A stretch of DNA of 64,000 nucleotides. Source: CAZCSK01 sp964501265. GTDB taxonomy: Bacteria; Actinomycetota; CADDZG01; JAHWKV01. The stretch lies in NCBI GenBank assembly GCA_964501265.1, contig CAZCSK010000002.1, positions 62,001 through 126,000 on the forward strand, written 5' to 3'. Shown here in pieces: positions 16,571 through 26,578 of this stretch (positions are counted from its first letter, which is position 1; each line of letters opens with the position of its first letter). The notes below the pieces were generated by a model, which saw only the letters and a list, made by a program, of their open reading frames with translations, was not told the DNA's origin and ran no database searches. The position numbers were made by a program, and so were the translations under genes.

Positions 16571-18397
16571 ATGAGGGCTCGAATTTCGGGAGGCGTGCGG
16601 CTGTCGGGGGGTCTGTCAACACCAAGGACCAGTGCTGAATGGGTGCGCAAATACACCCCTTTTCTAGTTATTCCTGTTACCGCATTTCTTGCCATCGCCG
16701 TCCTTCCCTCATCGCTTAAAAATCCCCTCGTGAATCCAACTGAGACACCCGAATATGCGCCAATAACCGGAGCCCAGGGAACATCGTCGGGCGGCAACTC
16801 GTCCACGTTTGGATTTGGATCAGGTTCCCGGCTTGGCCAGACCTCCTTCGACGATCGGTCGACGTCCCTGCTGGGAAGCGGCAATAGCCTTGGCAAAAAT
16901 CCAACTACCAAACGATGCATCGGACATCCGCCGCGACAGACGGAAGATCCTCAGGCGCCTCCGTGTGTCCCGTTCTTCGAAGGGAACAATTTTGGTAGCA
17001 CCCACCCGGGGGTGAGTCGCGACGAGGTTCGCATCATGTTCTATTATCCTGGCGGCCAAACTTCAGTCGATCCTGAGGACAACCCTGGGCAAGATATCCC
17101 GAAAAACATCTATTACGATTTAGCAAAACCTCCTGGACCAAATGAGCATTCCGCGGCCCGGATTTTGCGCGCCTATCAACGTTACTTCAACGACCGCTAT
17201 CAGACATACGGAAGATTTGTTCACTTCTATATGTACTATCACGATCAGTTCAACAGCACTCCGGAGAAGGGCCGAGCCGACGCGGCCGACAATTTCGCAA
17301 AGGTCGCCCCTTTCGCGGTCATCGCGCGTGGATCCACACAGAACTCGTACTCGGAGTGGATGGTACAACACAGAGTCATGAGCTTCGATGCGGGAAGTTC
17401 TCGCACGGAGGAGTCATTCCGACAGTACCCGGGCTTTTTGTGGAGCTACACACAGCCAATCGGAAAGAAGGCGGAGTTATTCGCGGACTTTGTCTGCACG
17501 CAGGTGATCCCATTTCCGGTGAGCTTCAGCGGAAATACATCAGTGCTTGGCCAAACGGACAATGGCCTGCCTCGTAAACTCGGGTTGCTATGGACCAACG
17601 ACCCCAAGAAAAGCCCAGAATTCAAGAACATCGTGAAGCGTCAAGTCGAATCCTGCGGAGGCCGGTTCTTAGAAGACAAAACCTATCCGCGCGATCCGGG
17701 AAGCATAAGAAGCGGCGACAGCAGCGAGTACCAAGTGGCGACTGCCGCTCTGTCAGCCTTCAGAAACGCCGGGGTAACCACCATCGTTTGGCCCGGTGGT
17801 TTAAACACTAACTTCTCGCATGCGGCATCCCACCTGAACTATCTGCCTGAATGGGTAGTGGCGGGGGGCGTCACCAATATCGACAACAAGGATCAGGAAC
17901 CGACGGCTTGGCGACATGCTCGGCTTGTCAGTGACGTTCGATTGGTCACCAATTGGGAACAGGAGCAGTGCTACCTCGCCTACAAGGAGGCCGATCCGGA
18001 CTCCCCGATTGGGACTCCAAAGAAGATCACCAATACTGCATGCCTCCAATTTTATGACCAGCTGCGCCAGTTTTTCACCGGAATTCAAGGCGCAGGTCCT
18101 CGCCTTACTCCGGAGTCGGTCGAAAAGGGCTTTCGGGCCATCCCGATTCTTGCGAGCCCGAATCCGCGGGCGCCCGCGTGTTTCTACGAGCCCGGGGATT
18201 ACACCTGCGTCAAAGATGCGGTCGCAGAATGGTGGGACCCGGAAGGTAGCGACCCGACCCCGGACACGTATGGTCCAAAGGGTTGCTGGCGCATGGCTGA
18301 AAACGGAAAGCGTTACTTGCTAGGCACCTGGCCCCGAAGGGACGTTCCCCAACCAAGTCTGGACAACATTTGCAACGGCTGGGATCCCGCGCTCTAA
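16571..18397 (+). CDS. membrane-anchored substrate-binding protein, subfamily B
   Basis: A 608-residue protein, or shorter: ATG 16571 has no clear ribosome-binding site and GTG codons at about 16596 and 16642 are alternatives. The anchor is YTPFLVIPVTAFLAIAVLP, followed by NPTETPEYAPITG and a Gly/Ser-rich linker. CIGHPPRQTEDPQAPPC and HPGVSRDEVRIMF begin the binding domain; GVTTIVWPGG and YLPEWVVAGG mark the cleft region. It ends ...CNGWDPAL rather than PCR. The stop is one base from the start of an S9 peptidase gene, so the pair is almost certainly one operon. Confidence 0.8.
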   Translation: MRARISGGVRLSGGLSTPRTSAEWVRKYTPFLVIPVTAFLAIAVLPSSLKNPLVNPTETPEYAPITGAQGTSSGGNSSTFGFGSGSRLGQTSFDDRSTSLLGSGNSLGKNPTTKRCIGHPPRQTEDPQAPPCVPFFEGNNFGSTHPGVSRDEVRIMFYYPGGQTSVDPEDNPGQDIPKNIYYDLAKPPGPNEHSAARILRAYQRYFNDRYQTYGRFVHFYMYYHDQFNSTPEKGRADAADNFAKVAPFAVIARGSTQNSYSEWMVQHRVMSFDAGSSRTEESFRQYPGFLWSYTQPIGKKAELFADFVCTQVIPFPVSFSGNTSVLGQTDNGLPRKLGLLWTNDPKKSPEFKNIVKRQVESCGGRFLEDKTYPRDPGSIRSGDSSEYQVATAALSAFRNAGVTTIVWPGGLNTNFSHAASHLNYLPEWVVAGGVTNIDNKDQEPTAWRHARLVSDVRLVTNWEQEQCYLAYKEADPDSPIGTPKKITNTACLQFYDQLRQFFTGIQGAGPRLTPESVEKGFRAIPILASPNPRAPACFYEPGDYTCVKDAVAEWWDPEGSDPTPDTYGPKGCWRMAENGKRYLLGTWPRRDVPQPSLDNICNGWDPAL

Positions 18398-18398
18398 A

Positions 18399-20444
18399 TT
18401 GACTGCGCCGTTGAAGCTAGAGGACCTCATTAAGGCGCACTATTTCGAGTTCATGGAGGCCGCACTCTCGCCGGACGATCAGGAACTTATAGTGGTTTTC
18501 GGCAACTCCGACATGCTCCACTCGAGCTACGGGATCGACGAGCGAAACCGATCCATTTGGAAAACTAGCCTGGCTGACGGGTCCACGACTCAGCTCGTCG
18601 GGCCCGGAGAAGACGGCCGCGCCCCGGCATGGTCGCCAGACGGCAAGACCATCGCTTATGTCGCGCGCGTCGAAGACAAAAACGAAATCTGGGTAATGTC
18701 CTTCGACGGGAGCAACAAACATAAAGTCACCGACTCCCATTTTCCTGCCCGCAATCCATTTGATAAGACCACTCTCAGGTGGTCGCCCGACGGAAAAGGG
18801 CTCGCCTACAGCCTCGTCCCCGAAGGCGGCATGTATTCATACATGATCGGCAAGATGGCGGAATCGCAAGATCTCAACAAAGCCCCCAGAATGACGGTTG
18901 AAGGAGCGAACTCAAAGGCTGTCGCACCCTCCGCCATTTTTCCCACGTTCGAAACAGCCATCTACCTGTTGGACCCGGTCACGTCCAAGTTAGAGATGGT
19001 TACAAATGAAAGAGGATCACCATTCGAAGTCTCTTCACCTTTCGAGCTCATCGATTGGTTACCTGGTGGGCATCATCTGCTTGCGGGATTCGGAAAAGAA
19101 CTGCTGCAGATCAACGTCGAAACCGGCGATCGCGCGAGCCTTTATTCAGGACCAAGGTCTTTCGCCGCAGTCCGAGATGATGTGATATGGATCGCCAACT
19201 TGGCGGGTTCCAAACTCGAATTGGGTTGTATCGAAAAGGGAGAGTTCAAGGCCAAAGCGTCGGCTGATGTGCCTGGGTACGATGTACGAATCCGGGGGCT
19301 GAGCCGAAGTGGCGACCTGCTATTCGGTACCCTCCGTCAGGGCATCAGCACTCAACTCTTTGCCTTAGACCGTGCGACCTCCTCCTTCGAATTCATCACT
19401 CAAGTGGGAGCAACGGCTGATGAGCCCATTACCTGTTCAACTCGCGAATCGGCTGTGTATTACCAATACTCTGCGCCGGCCCAACCACAGGAGCTTTGGA
19501 GTTGGGAAAAAGGCGGTCCTTCGCAGCAAGTAACCAAGATCAACGATTACATCGATGTCAAATCGCTCGGCGATGTTCGGGTCTTTAGCTATCCAAGCCA
19601 CGGCTGGGACATCGAGTCTGTCCTGATTCTTCCCAAGGACTTCGAGCAGAACGGCACCTGCCCAACGCTCGTCTACGCGCATGGGGGCCCCGACGTATTC
19701 GTTTCGGGAGCGAGTTTTCAGGAGTTGATTTCCGCACGGGCGCAAAGCGCTGCGCATTGGATGGCGGCACACGGATACGCGGTGTTCCTTCCAAACTTCC
19801 GGGGCACTCGAGGATATGGAAGCGATTTCGAGTACGAAATAAGTGACTACAGATTGACGAGTAGCCCTTACGAGGACGTTATGGCCGGCTTGGATTATCT
19901 AATCGATGAGAAAGTTTGCGATCCCGACGCGTTGGGCATTTACGGTAGCAGCGGAGGAGGTTGGCTGAGCGCCTGGGCCATCACTCAAACCAATCGCTTC
20001 AAAGGAGCAGTAGCTTGCCTCGGGCTGTACGACATGTTGCACGAGGATCGGATGGGTTTCGGAGGCCGTCGTACGTTCATGTCGCTGAAGCCCAACAGAC
20101 TTGGCAAGTCCGACCCTTCCGATGTCTGGCTCAACCCTTCGGTTTACGAAAAGATTTCGCCGATCGACCATGTGCCGAAGGCGAAAACGCCGCTCCTGAT
20201 GATCGAGACTCAGGCAGATTTGCTGAGCAACGGTTCTCGAGCCAAGCCATTTTTCAATGGCCTTGCTGAGTCCGGCGTCGAAACCTTTTACGCGTACTAT
20301 CGCGATGCATTTCACAACGGCGGATGGAACGACGATTACAAACGGGACTACCTCAAGCGCCTTCTCGCCTGGTTCGACCACTGCATTAAGGGCGATGAGT
20401 TGCCGGATTGGTTCCCCACGTCAACAGTGGGCGCCGATTCTTAG
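18399..20444 (+). CDS. S9-family serine peptidase
   Basis: A 681-residue cytoplasmic enzyme with an N-terminal beta-propeller (WSPDGKTIAYV and WSPDGKGLAYS blades) and a C-terminal alpha/beta-hydrolase domain. The catalytic triad is visible: Ser518 in GSSGGG, Asp607 in ETQAD and His639 in DAFHNGG. S9 enzymes (prolyl oligopeptidase, acylaminoacyl peptidase) cut short peptides that fit inside the propeller. No signal peptide is seen. TTG 18399 is one base after the SBP stop; TTG 18411 is an alternative giving MKLEDLIKAHYFEF, closer to the next paralogue. It ends directly against the ATG of the second S9 gene. Confidence 0.9.
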   Translation: MTAPLKLEDLIKAHYFEFMEAALSPDDQELIVVFGNSDMLHSSYGIDERNRSIWKTSLADGSTTQLVGPGEDGRAPAWSPDGKTIAYVARVEDKNEIWVMSFDGSNKHKVTDSHFPARNPFDKTTLRWSPDGKGLAYSLVPEGGMYSYMIGKMAESQDLNKAPRMTVEGANSKAVAPSAIFPTFETAIYLLDPVTSKLEMVTNERGSPFEVSSPFELIDWLPGGHHLLAGFGKELLQINVETGDRASLYSGPRSFAAVRDDVIWIANLAGSKLELGCIEKGEFKAKASADVPGYDVRIRGLSRSGDLLFGTLRQGISTQLFALDRATSSFEFITQVGATADEPITCSTRESAVYYQYSAPAQPQELWSWEKGGPSQQVTKINDYIDVKSLGDVRVFSYPSHGWDIESVLILPKDFEQNGTCPTLVYAHGGPDVFVSGASFQELISARAQSAAHWMAAHGYAVFLPNFRGTRGYGSDFEYEISDYRLTSSPYEDVMAGLDYLIDEKVCDPDALGIYGSSGGGWLSAWAITQTNRFKGAVACLGLYDMLHEDRMGFGGRRTFMSLKPNRLGKSDPSDVWLNPSVYEKISPIDHVPKAKTPLLMIETQADLLSNGSRAKPFFNGLAESGVETFYAYYRDAFHNGGWNDDYKRDYLKRLLAWFDHCIKGDELPDWFPTSTVGADS

Positions 20445-22484
20445 ATGAAACTCGAAGCAGATAATCTGGCCAAGAGTTTGCATCCCCTCTCCGTAGAGGA
20501 AATACTGCGCGCACATTATTTCGAGTTTCAAGAGGTATCCGTTTCTCCCGATGACAAAGAATTGCTAGTGGTGTTTGGCAACCTCGACATGCCTCCCGCT
20601 AACTACAACATCGATGAGCGCAACAGGTCTATTTGGAGCCTTAGCGCCGACGGACAACTCGCAGAATTGGCGACCTCTCGTGAAGACGCACATTCGCCGG
20701 CTTGGTCCCCCGACCAGAAGACGATCGCGTTTCTCGGACGAGGTTCAGGCAGAACAGAGATTTGGACGATGGACTCTGCCGGTGAAAACAAGCGTCAGGT
20801 CAGCCACTCGGAGTTTCCGGCACGCAATCCCTTTGACCAGAGCCGACTTCATTGGTCGCCCAACGGGACCACGTTGGCATGTTCAGTCGTTCCCCAGGGA
20901 AGTTTGAGGTCGCTGCTGCCGCTGCATTACTCGGCTCGACACGAGAATCCACCCGCCGGAAGCATTCTGGTGGAGGGGAAGGACTCCAGGCCGGTTTGGG
21001 GATTTAATCCCGGCGCAGGTCCAATGTTCGAAGGCGCAATATGTCTGTTCGAGGTAGCCACCGGGCAAATACGCGAGCTCGTACGGGAGGTGGGACCCTC
21101 TTTCGAAGTCCTAGGGTGGTGGCCGGATGCAGAGCATCTGCTCATAACTCGAAACGGAGAACTCGCACAAATCAACATCGCCAACAAGCAGAGAGTGTCG
21201 CTATATACGGGGAAGCGAAGTTTGATTCATCTCGAGGGCGACCAAATCCGATTGGTCCGGATGAAAGGGTCTCAATTCGAATGGGGTCCGGTTATGGCCG
21301 GTGAACTTCAAGTTGAATCCTCCCTCGAGGTACCTGGATTCGAGGCTCGTCTCCACGCCTGGAGTCGCGATGGCAGTTTCTTGTTCGGCACCGTGCGCCA
21401 GGGGGTGAGCCAGCAGTTGTTTGCAATCGATATCAAGTCATCGACTATAGAGATGATTACTGCGCCCGGAGCAACGGCAAACGCGCCGGTTGCTTGCCTC
21501 AAGAATCGAGCGGTCCTTTATCAATATTCGGCGCCCGTTCGGCCGCAAGAGCTTTGGACGCGGGAGCCCGGCGTCAAGAATCAGCAGGTCACCAATGTAA
21601 ACGGCAACCTCGATTCTGCACGCATGGGCAATGTACAAATTGTCGAATATTCGAGTCATGGTTGGGACGTAGAAGCGCTGTTGGTCCTTCCGAAAGATTT
21701 CGAGGCGACTGGGACCCATCCGGCGCTAATTTTTGTACACGGTGGCCCTGAGAGTTACGTTTCCGCAAGCTTTGAAGATTTGATATCGGCACGCGGGACG
21801 GCCGCCGCCCATTGGTTGACGGCTCACGGCTATGTCGTATTAATGCCGAACTTCAGGGGCAGCAAAGGCTATGGACAGGCCTTTCAGAACGAACTCGGTG
21901 ACTACCGAATAATGAGCGCCCCTTTCGAAGATGTGATGGCGGGAGTGGCTTATCTCGTCGACAACAAGATCTGCGATCCCGGCGCCCTGGGAATTTACGG
22001 CAGCAGCTTTGGCGCCGCCGTTACTGCCTGGGCGATAACGCAAACCGATCGCTTCCGCGGCGCCGTTGCGGCGGTAGGGGTAAATTACGACGTGCTCGCT
22101 GGAGCGCGAGCGGGTGGGAGCGCCTTCCATGCGCTCACGCCAAATAGGCTCGGAAACTCCGATCCCAACGATATGTACTTCAATCCGTCGGCTTATGATG
22201 CGATCTCACCTATGGAGCACATTGGAAAGGTCAAGACCCCTTTGTTACTGATTGAAACCGGCGCCGAACGCGCACATGGTGGCTCAGGCGCAAGGCCCTT
22301 CTTTAACGGCCTGTGTACGGTGGGGGTCGAGGCATATCTCGCTTACTACCCCGATGCATTTCACAACGGAGGATGGAACGACGAATACAAGAGTGACTAC
22401 CTCCGCCGTCTACTAGCGTGGTTCGATCACTGCCTGAAAGGCGACGAGTTGCCGGAGTGGTTCGCAAAGTCAGTCGGCGTTTGA
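20445..22484 (+). CDS. S9-family serine peptidase with Glu at the Asp position
   Basis: A 679-residue tandem paralogue of the upstream gene, starting on the base after its stop. The order is the same: propeller (WSPDQKTIAFL, WSPNGTTLAC), then hydrolase domain with Ser521 in GSSFGA and His640 in DAFHNGG. Where the neighbour has Asp607 this copy has Glu608 (ETGAER), and the last Gly of GxSxGG is Ala. A Glu can sometimes serve in a hydrolase triad, so activity may be altered rather than lost. The two probably arose by tandem duplication and may have different peptide preferences. Confidence 0.88.
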   Translation: MKLEADNLAKSLHPLSVEEILRAHYFEFQEVSVSPDDKELLVVFGNLDMPPANYNIDERNRSIWSLSADGQLAELATSREDAHSPAWSPDQKTIAFLGRGSGRTEIWTMDSAGENKRQVSHSEFPARNPFDQSRLHWSPNGTTLACSVVPQGSLRSLLPLHYSARHENPPAGSILVEGKDSRPVWGFNPGAGPMFEGAICLFEVATGQIRELVREVGPSFEVLGWWPDAEHLLITRNGELAQINIANKQRVSLYTGKRSLIHLEGDQIRLVRMKGSQFEWGPVMAGELQVESSLEVPGFEARLHAWSRDGSFLFGTVRQGVSQQLFAIDIKSSTIEMITAPGATANAPVACLKNRAVLYQYSAPVRPQELWTREPGVKNQQVTNVNGNLDSARMGNVQIVEYSSHGWDVEALLVLPKDFEATGTHPALIFVHGGPESYVSASFEDLISARGTAAAHWLTAHGYVVLMPNFRGSKGYGQAFQNELGDYRIMSAPFEDVMAGVAYLVDNKICDPGALGIYGSSFGAAVTAWAITQTDRFRGAVAAVGVNYDVLAGARAGGSAFHALTPNRLGNSDPNDMYFNPSAYDAISPMEHIGKVKTPLLLIETGAERAHGGSGARPFFNGLCTVGVEAYLAYYPDAFHNGGWNDEYKSDYLRRLLAWFDHCLKGDELPEWFAKSVGV

Positions 22485-22512
22485 GCTTGATTGCTGCCGA
22501 TCGAGGTAACCT

Positions 22513-24312
22513 TTGGTCAGCGTGACGGAGACTACTCCTCGAACCAGCAGAGCCACCAAGTACCCCGTCCTCGTTGTCGGGGTAGCTTTGCTTGGATTCT
22601 TGGCCACGGTCGTGCTGCCATCCTCGCTCAAATACCCGCAGGGCAATCCCACGGAGACCCCGGAATACGCGCCGGTAGGTGAGGGTGATTCGAATGCTTC
22701 TCAAGGAGGAATCCTCTCTTCTTTTGGACTTTCGGGAGGAGGGAGAACCGGGGGATTAACCCAAGAATTTGCTTCCGCCCCAGGATCGGGTTTCGTCGTC
22801 GGAAAAACACTGGGGACTAGAAAATGCGTCGGCACGCCACCCCGTCAGACGGAGGACCGAATGTCGCCTCCGTGTGTTGCCTCCTTTCAGGGCGACAACT
22901 TTGGGTCTACTTATCAGGGTGTGTCTAGGGACGAAATCAGAGTCTTGTTCAACCGTGGTGACGACTCTTCCGACTCATATCCGGCAGGCAGTTACGTGGA
23001 CCTTGCCAAGCCACCTTCGGGCACTGAGGGCAACTTTATGGCCGATCTCAGAGTGTGGCAGCAATACTTCAACAGCAGATTTCAAACGTACGGCCGCGTC
23101 GTGCACTTCTTTGTTTACTTTAGGCGGTCTGGAAACACTCCCGAAAAGGTAAGAGCTGACGCCATCGACAATTGGGTCAAAATAAAGCCGTTTGCCGCAA
23201 ACACAACTCTCACTTCGTATCAGGATGACTATATGGACGCGCTCAAGGACAAGGGCGTCATGGTGATAGTCGGTCAAACACGTTTACCATCGTCGTTCTA
23301 CCAACGCCATCCCGGGCTCGCGTGGGGATACGGACCTTCCGCCGACTATTTCATAGAGCACGTTACCGGGTACCTGTGTACCAAAGTGATGCCCCACCCT
23401 GTCAGCTTCAGCGGCAACCCGGCCGACACGGGCCCCCGCAAGTTGGGCCTGCTCCATACCTCCGACACTAACGACCCGTCGGTTACCTACCTTTGGAAAG
23501 GCGTCAAAAAGGGCGTTGAAGCGTGCGGCGGCGTCTGGGTAGATGAGCAAACCTACCCGGGCGAAGGGCTTATCGGCGAGGACACCGAGAACACCGATCC
23601 CAACCAGAGTCGTAGCAGAGCCAATGCGGAAGCCATGGCGAGCTTCCGCCTCAGCGGCGTGACCACTGTGATCTGGACCGGCGTAGATCTGGGAAACACC
23701 CCGGCAGCTGCGGCAATTCAGTACCGCCCCGAGTGGATTCAGATACTGGTATGGCCAAACGAAGGGAACCTCTATGGACGGGTTCAGGAGCCATCGGAAT
23801 GGGAGCACGCTTGGTTGCTGACCGAAATCGTACGTGAATCAAGATTGCAGGACACATCCTGTTATCAGGCATACGCCGAAGTAGATCCTTCTGCCGCGGA
23901 CAAGCCGGCGGACGCTGGTGGACTGACTCCAATAGGAGCCGCATGTGAACGCGGAGGTTACTATCACCTGATCCGCCAACTCTTTACCGGCATTCAAGTT
24001 GCTGGGCCCCGGCTAACTCCCGAATCAATGAACAAGGGATTTCGCGCTATACCGGCAAAAGCAAGCACCGACCCATTCATCCCCGCCTGCTACTACCTTC
24101 CGGGCGACTACACCTGCGTCAAGGATCTTGTTGCCGAATGGTGGGACCCGAGTGCCCCCGTCGGTTACTCGTCGATCACGGGCACTCCCGTAAGCGGCTG
24201 TTGGCGGATGCCGCAAGAGGGTAGACGATACATCAGGAATGGGTGGCCTCCCGGAGACGTCACGGCCACAAAGGACCCGAGCGCCGATCCCTGCAATAAC
24301 CTTGAGGTTTGA
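22513..24312 (+). CDS. membrane-anchored substrate-binding protein, subfamily B
   Basis: A 599-residue protein in the same plus-strand run, 28 bases after the S9 pair. TTG 22513 follows GAGGTAACC; GTG 22522 is an alternative. It has the anchor YPVLVVGVALLGFLATVVLP, then NPTETPEYAPVGEG, CVGTPPRQTEDRMSPPC and STYQGVSRDEIRV. The cleft motif has GVTTVIWTGV instead of WPGG, and YRPEWIQI instead of PEWILAG. ACYYLPGDYTCVKD and GCWRM near the end match the other B copies. It is followed by an S9 gene 37 bases on, repeating the SBP-S9 order. Confidence 0.8.
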   Translation: MVSVTETTPRTSRATKYPVLVVGVALLGFLATVVLPSSLKYPQGNPTETPEYAPVGEGDSNASQGGILSSFGLSGGGRTGGLTQEFASAPGSGFVVGKTLGTRKCVGTPPRQTEDRMSPPCVASFQGDNFGSTYQGVSRDEIRVLFNRGDDSSDSYPAGSYVDLAKPPSGTEGNFMADLRVWQQYFNSRFQTYGRVVHFFVYFRRSGNTPEKVRADAIDNWVKIKPFAANTTLTSYQDDYMDALKDKGVMVIVGQTRLPSSFYQRHPGLAWGYGPSADYFIEHVTGYLCTKVMPHPVSFSGNPADTGPRKLGLLHTSDTNDPSVTYLWKGVKKGVEACGGVWVDEQTYPGEGLIGEDTENTDPNQSRSRANAEAMASFRLSGVTTVIWTGVDLGNTPAAAAIQYRPEWIQILVWPNEGNLYGRVQEPSEWEHAWLLTEIVRESRLQDTSCYQAYAEVDPSAADKPADAGGLTPIGAACERGGYYHLIRQLFTGIQVAGPRLTPESMNKGFRAIPAKASTDPFIPACYYLPGDYTCVKDLVAEWWDPSAPVGYSSITGTPVSGCWRMPQEGRRYIRNGWPPGDVTATKDPSADPCNNLEV

Positions 24313-24349
24313 TTCCTGTCTAACTTTTCGAACGAAGGGACTTTGACGC

Positions 24350-26557
24350 GTGACTCAGACTAAGCTTCGGCCACTGAATTTTGATGACTTGGCGAACGTT
24401 CGCGTACCTCCGCAATTTCACGCAACAGCGGCCTCACCCGATGGCCGCTACCTCGCCTATGCATTGAGACGCAATGCAGATTTTGACGACGTCGCGATTT
24501 TCACTCATGCGAGTGGTGCCCCAAAGGGTGCCCAGGGGTGTCACGTTTGGATAACGGACCTACAAAGCGGCGCCACTCATCCGGTGATGAGTGAAGACGG
24601 CTGGAGCTGGGGGCCAAGTTGGAATTCAGACGGGAGTTCGCTCGCATTCTTCGCCGACCATTCAGGAGTCGTCAACCTGTGGTGTTGGGATACCGCAACC
24701 CAGAGCGCCAGAAAGGTCTCCTCAGAAGCATTCTTCAGCGGTGTCCGTTCAGATTGTCCAATTTGGAGTGCCGACTCGAAACGAATTTACGCCATGCTCT
24801 GGCCCAAGAGTTGGCGACGCGGTGTTGCCACGACTTTTCCGGCCTACGAAGCCAGGCCGCCGGATCGCCCTTCCTCCTTGAACTCCGATGGACCCGCAGT
24901 CATTGTGCTCGACTCCGACACCCCCTTCGGAGATTTTGGCGGCAGCGAGGACATACCAGATGACTTCTGCGACGTGGGCGCTATTGACCTGCAGGCGCTC
25001 ACAACCGATAGGATTCTTTCCGGCTTCTCATTCCAAAACATCCTGCCCTCCCCGGACGGCAAATGGATCGCACTAACTGGCATGAGACGACGACCCGAAG
25101 TGTCACAGTGGCTCTTCGTTTGGGATTTGTACTTGATGCCGGGAACCGGCGGTACCCCGAAGCTCATAGCAGAAGCATTAGAGGGAGCCTTTCGGCCAGC
25201 TTGGTCCCCCGATTCCACTCGTCTGGCCCTGGTGAAAGACGCAAAACTCCACGTTCTGCAACCTGGGAATTTGGACCTCCTTGCAGTGGATTGCCCATTC
25301 CTTGTGGATACGAGTTTGTTGCTCTGGCACCCCACAGCGCAGGCCTTGGTGGCACGAGAAGCTAGCGCCTCGGATAAAGACAAGCCGCCGGGTGTTTATG
25401 TGATTCCCACCAACGGGGGCGACCCTAGGCGCATTGAGCTTCCCAAGGGTGCGACCATCCTTGCTCGACAAAACACTTCTTGGGCTTGGAGCCCTGATGG
25501 TAAAACATGTCTTGCTCAGGGGCAGGAGGGATCGACTAAGAAATGCCAGTTTTGGCGCATTTCGCTCGATGGGGAAGAGCCCGTGTTACTGGCTGGCCTC
25601 GACAAAATGGTCAAGAACATTGCCTTTTCAACGGGGCCGGTAATCGCTTTCTCGGCTGAGGACGGGGCCTCCCCACCCGATTTTTGGGTAACCGATTCAA
25701 GCTTTTCGGATCAAAGGCAGGTTACGCACCTCAATTCCCATCTCGACGATGTGGCTCTTGGGAGTTCCCGTCCTATTTCTTGGCGGACCGAACAGGGCAA
25801 GGATCTTTCGGGAGTTCTGATGTTGCCTGCGGGATATCAAGACGGGGACAAAGTCCCTGTAGTTGCCGAGATTTATCCTTCGCGCACCCAGTCCAAGTCC
25901 CTTCACGCTTGGAATGACGGTTCAAACGTAGTAGCTCCCAGTCTTCTGACCGCAAGGGGCATTGCAGTTTTTCTTCCAGATGATGACAGCACCTATTTGG
26001 CCGTTCCCTCTGGAGGAACCGGCGCCAGCATTCTTTCTGGAATCAGCGAATTAGTAAGAATGGGCATCGCGGACCCGGAGCGGCTGGGTGTGATGGGCAA
26101 TAGCGGCGGGGGGCTGATGGTTAACCGAATCATCACGGAAACTACGCTTTTCAAAGCCGCAGTCAGTTCAGCTGGCGTCGCTGATTTCGTCGCGGCTTTC
26201 GGCCAGCTTCCAATCCTGCCAAACGGAGATCCCCTTTTCCACGGCGGATTTCTGACAGAGGCTGCATTTGGAGGGAAACCATGGGAAGTGCCGGAACGCT
26301 ACATGGAAGGATCGCCGATCTTTTATCTGGACAAAGTGCAAACACCGCTGATGATTGTTCATGGAACTGAGGACAAAACCGTTTCGGTTGAGCAAGCAAA
26401 CTTGATGTACGTAGGCATGCGTCGAGCGGACAAGAAGGTAACCCTACTTCTCTATCGGGGCGAGGGGCATGGCCCGGGATGGTTCAGGCTTCCAAGCCGC
26501 AGAGACGCCGCCGAAAGAATTGTTGGCTGGTTCGAAGATCATTTAAGTGTCGACTAA
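24350..26557 (+). CDS. S9-family serine peptidase (long type)
   Basis: A 735-residue enzyme of the type shared with 39046 and 46015. The propeller begins SPDGRYLAYAL and includes WSPDSTRLALV and WSPDGKTCLA; the hydrolase domain follows SWRTEQGKDLSGVLMLP. Ser585 (GNSGGG), Asp675 (GTEDKTV) and His707 (GEGHGPG) form an intact triad. GTG 24350 with GAAGGG upstream is a good start. It is the last gene of the plus-strand run and converges on the lipoprotein gene ending at 26579. Cytoplasmic peptide hydrolysis is the expected role. Confidence 0.9.
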   Translation: MTQTKLRPLNFDDLANVRVPPQFHATAASPDGRYLAYALRRNADFDDVAIFTHASGAPKGAQGCHVWITDLQSGATHPVMSEDGWSWGPSWNSDGSSLAFFADHSGVVNLWCWDTATQSARKVSSEAFFSGVRSDCPIWSADSKRIYAMLWPKSWRRGVATTFPAYEARPPDRPSSLNSDGPAVIVLDSDTPFGDFGGSEDIPDDFCDVGAIDLQALTTDRILSGFSFQNILPSPDGKWIALTGMRRRPEVSQWLFVWDLYLMPGTGGTPKLIAEALEGAFRPAWSPDSTRLALVKDAKLHVLQPGNLDLLAVDCPFLVDTSLLLWHPTAQALVAREASASDKDKPPGVYVIPTNGGDPRRIELPKGATILARQNTSWAWSPDGKTCLAQGQEGSTKKCQFWRISLDGEEPVLLAGLDKMVKNIAFSTGPVIAFSAEDGASPPDFWVTDSSFSDQRQVTHLNSHLDDVALGSSRPISWRTEQGKDLSGVLMLPAGYQDGDKVPVVAEIYPSRTQSKSLHAWNDGSNVVAPSLLTARGIAVFLPDDDSTYLAVPSGGTGASILSGISELVRMGIADPERLGVMGNSGGGLMVNRIITETTLFKAAVSSAGVADFVAAFGQLPILPNGDPLFHGGFLTEAAFGGKPWEVPERYMEGSPIFYLDKVQTPLMIVHGTEDKTVSVEQANLMYVGMRRADKKVTLLLYRGEGHGPGWFRLPSRRDAAERIVGWFEDHLSVD

Positions 26558-26578
26558 CGAAGGGCCTCGGCGGATAAT

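Noticed and set aside
26558..26578. Rho-independent terminator between the convergent S9 and lipoprotein genes
   Set aside because: The 21 bases show no convincing stem and no T run.
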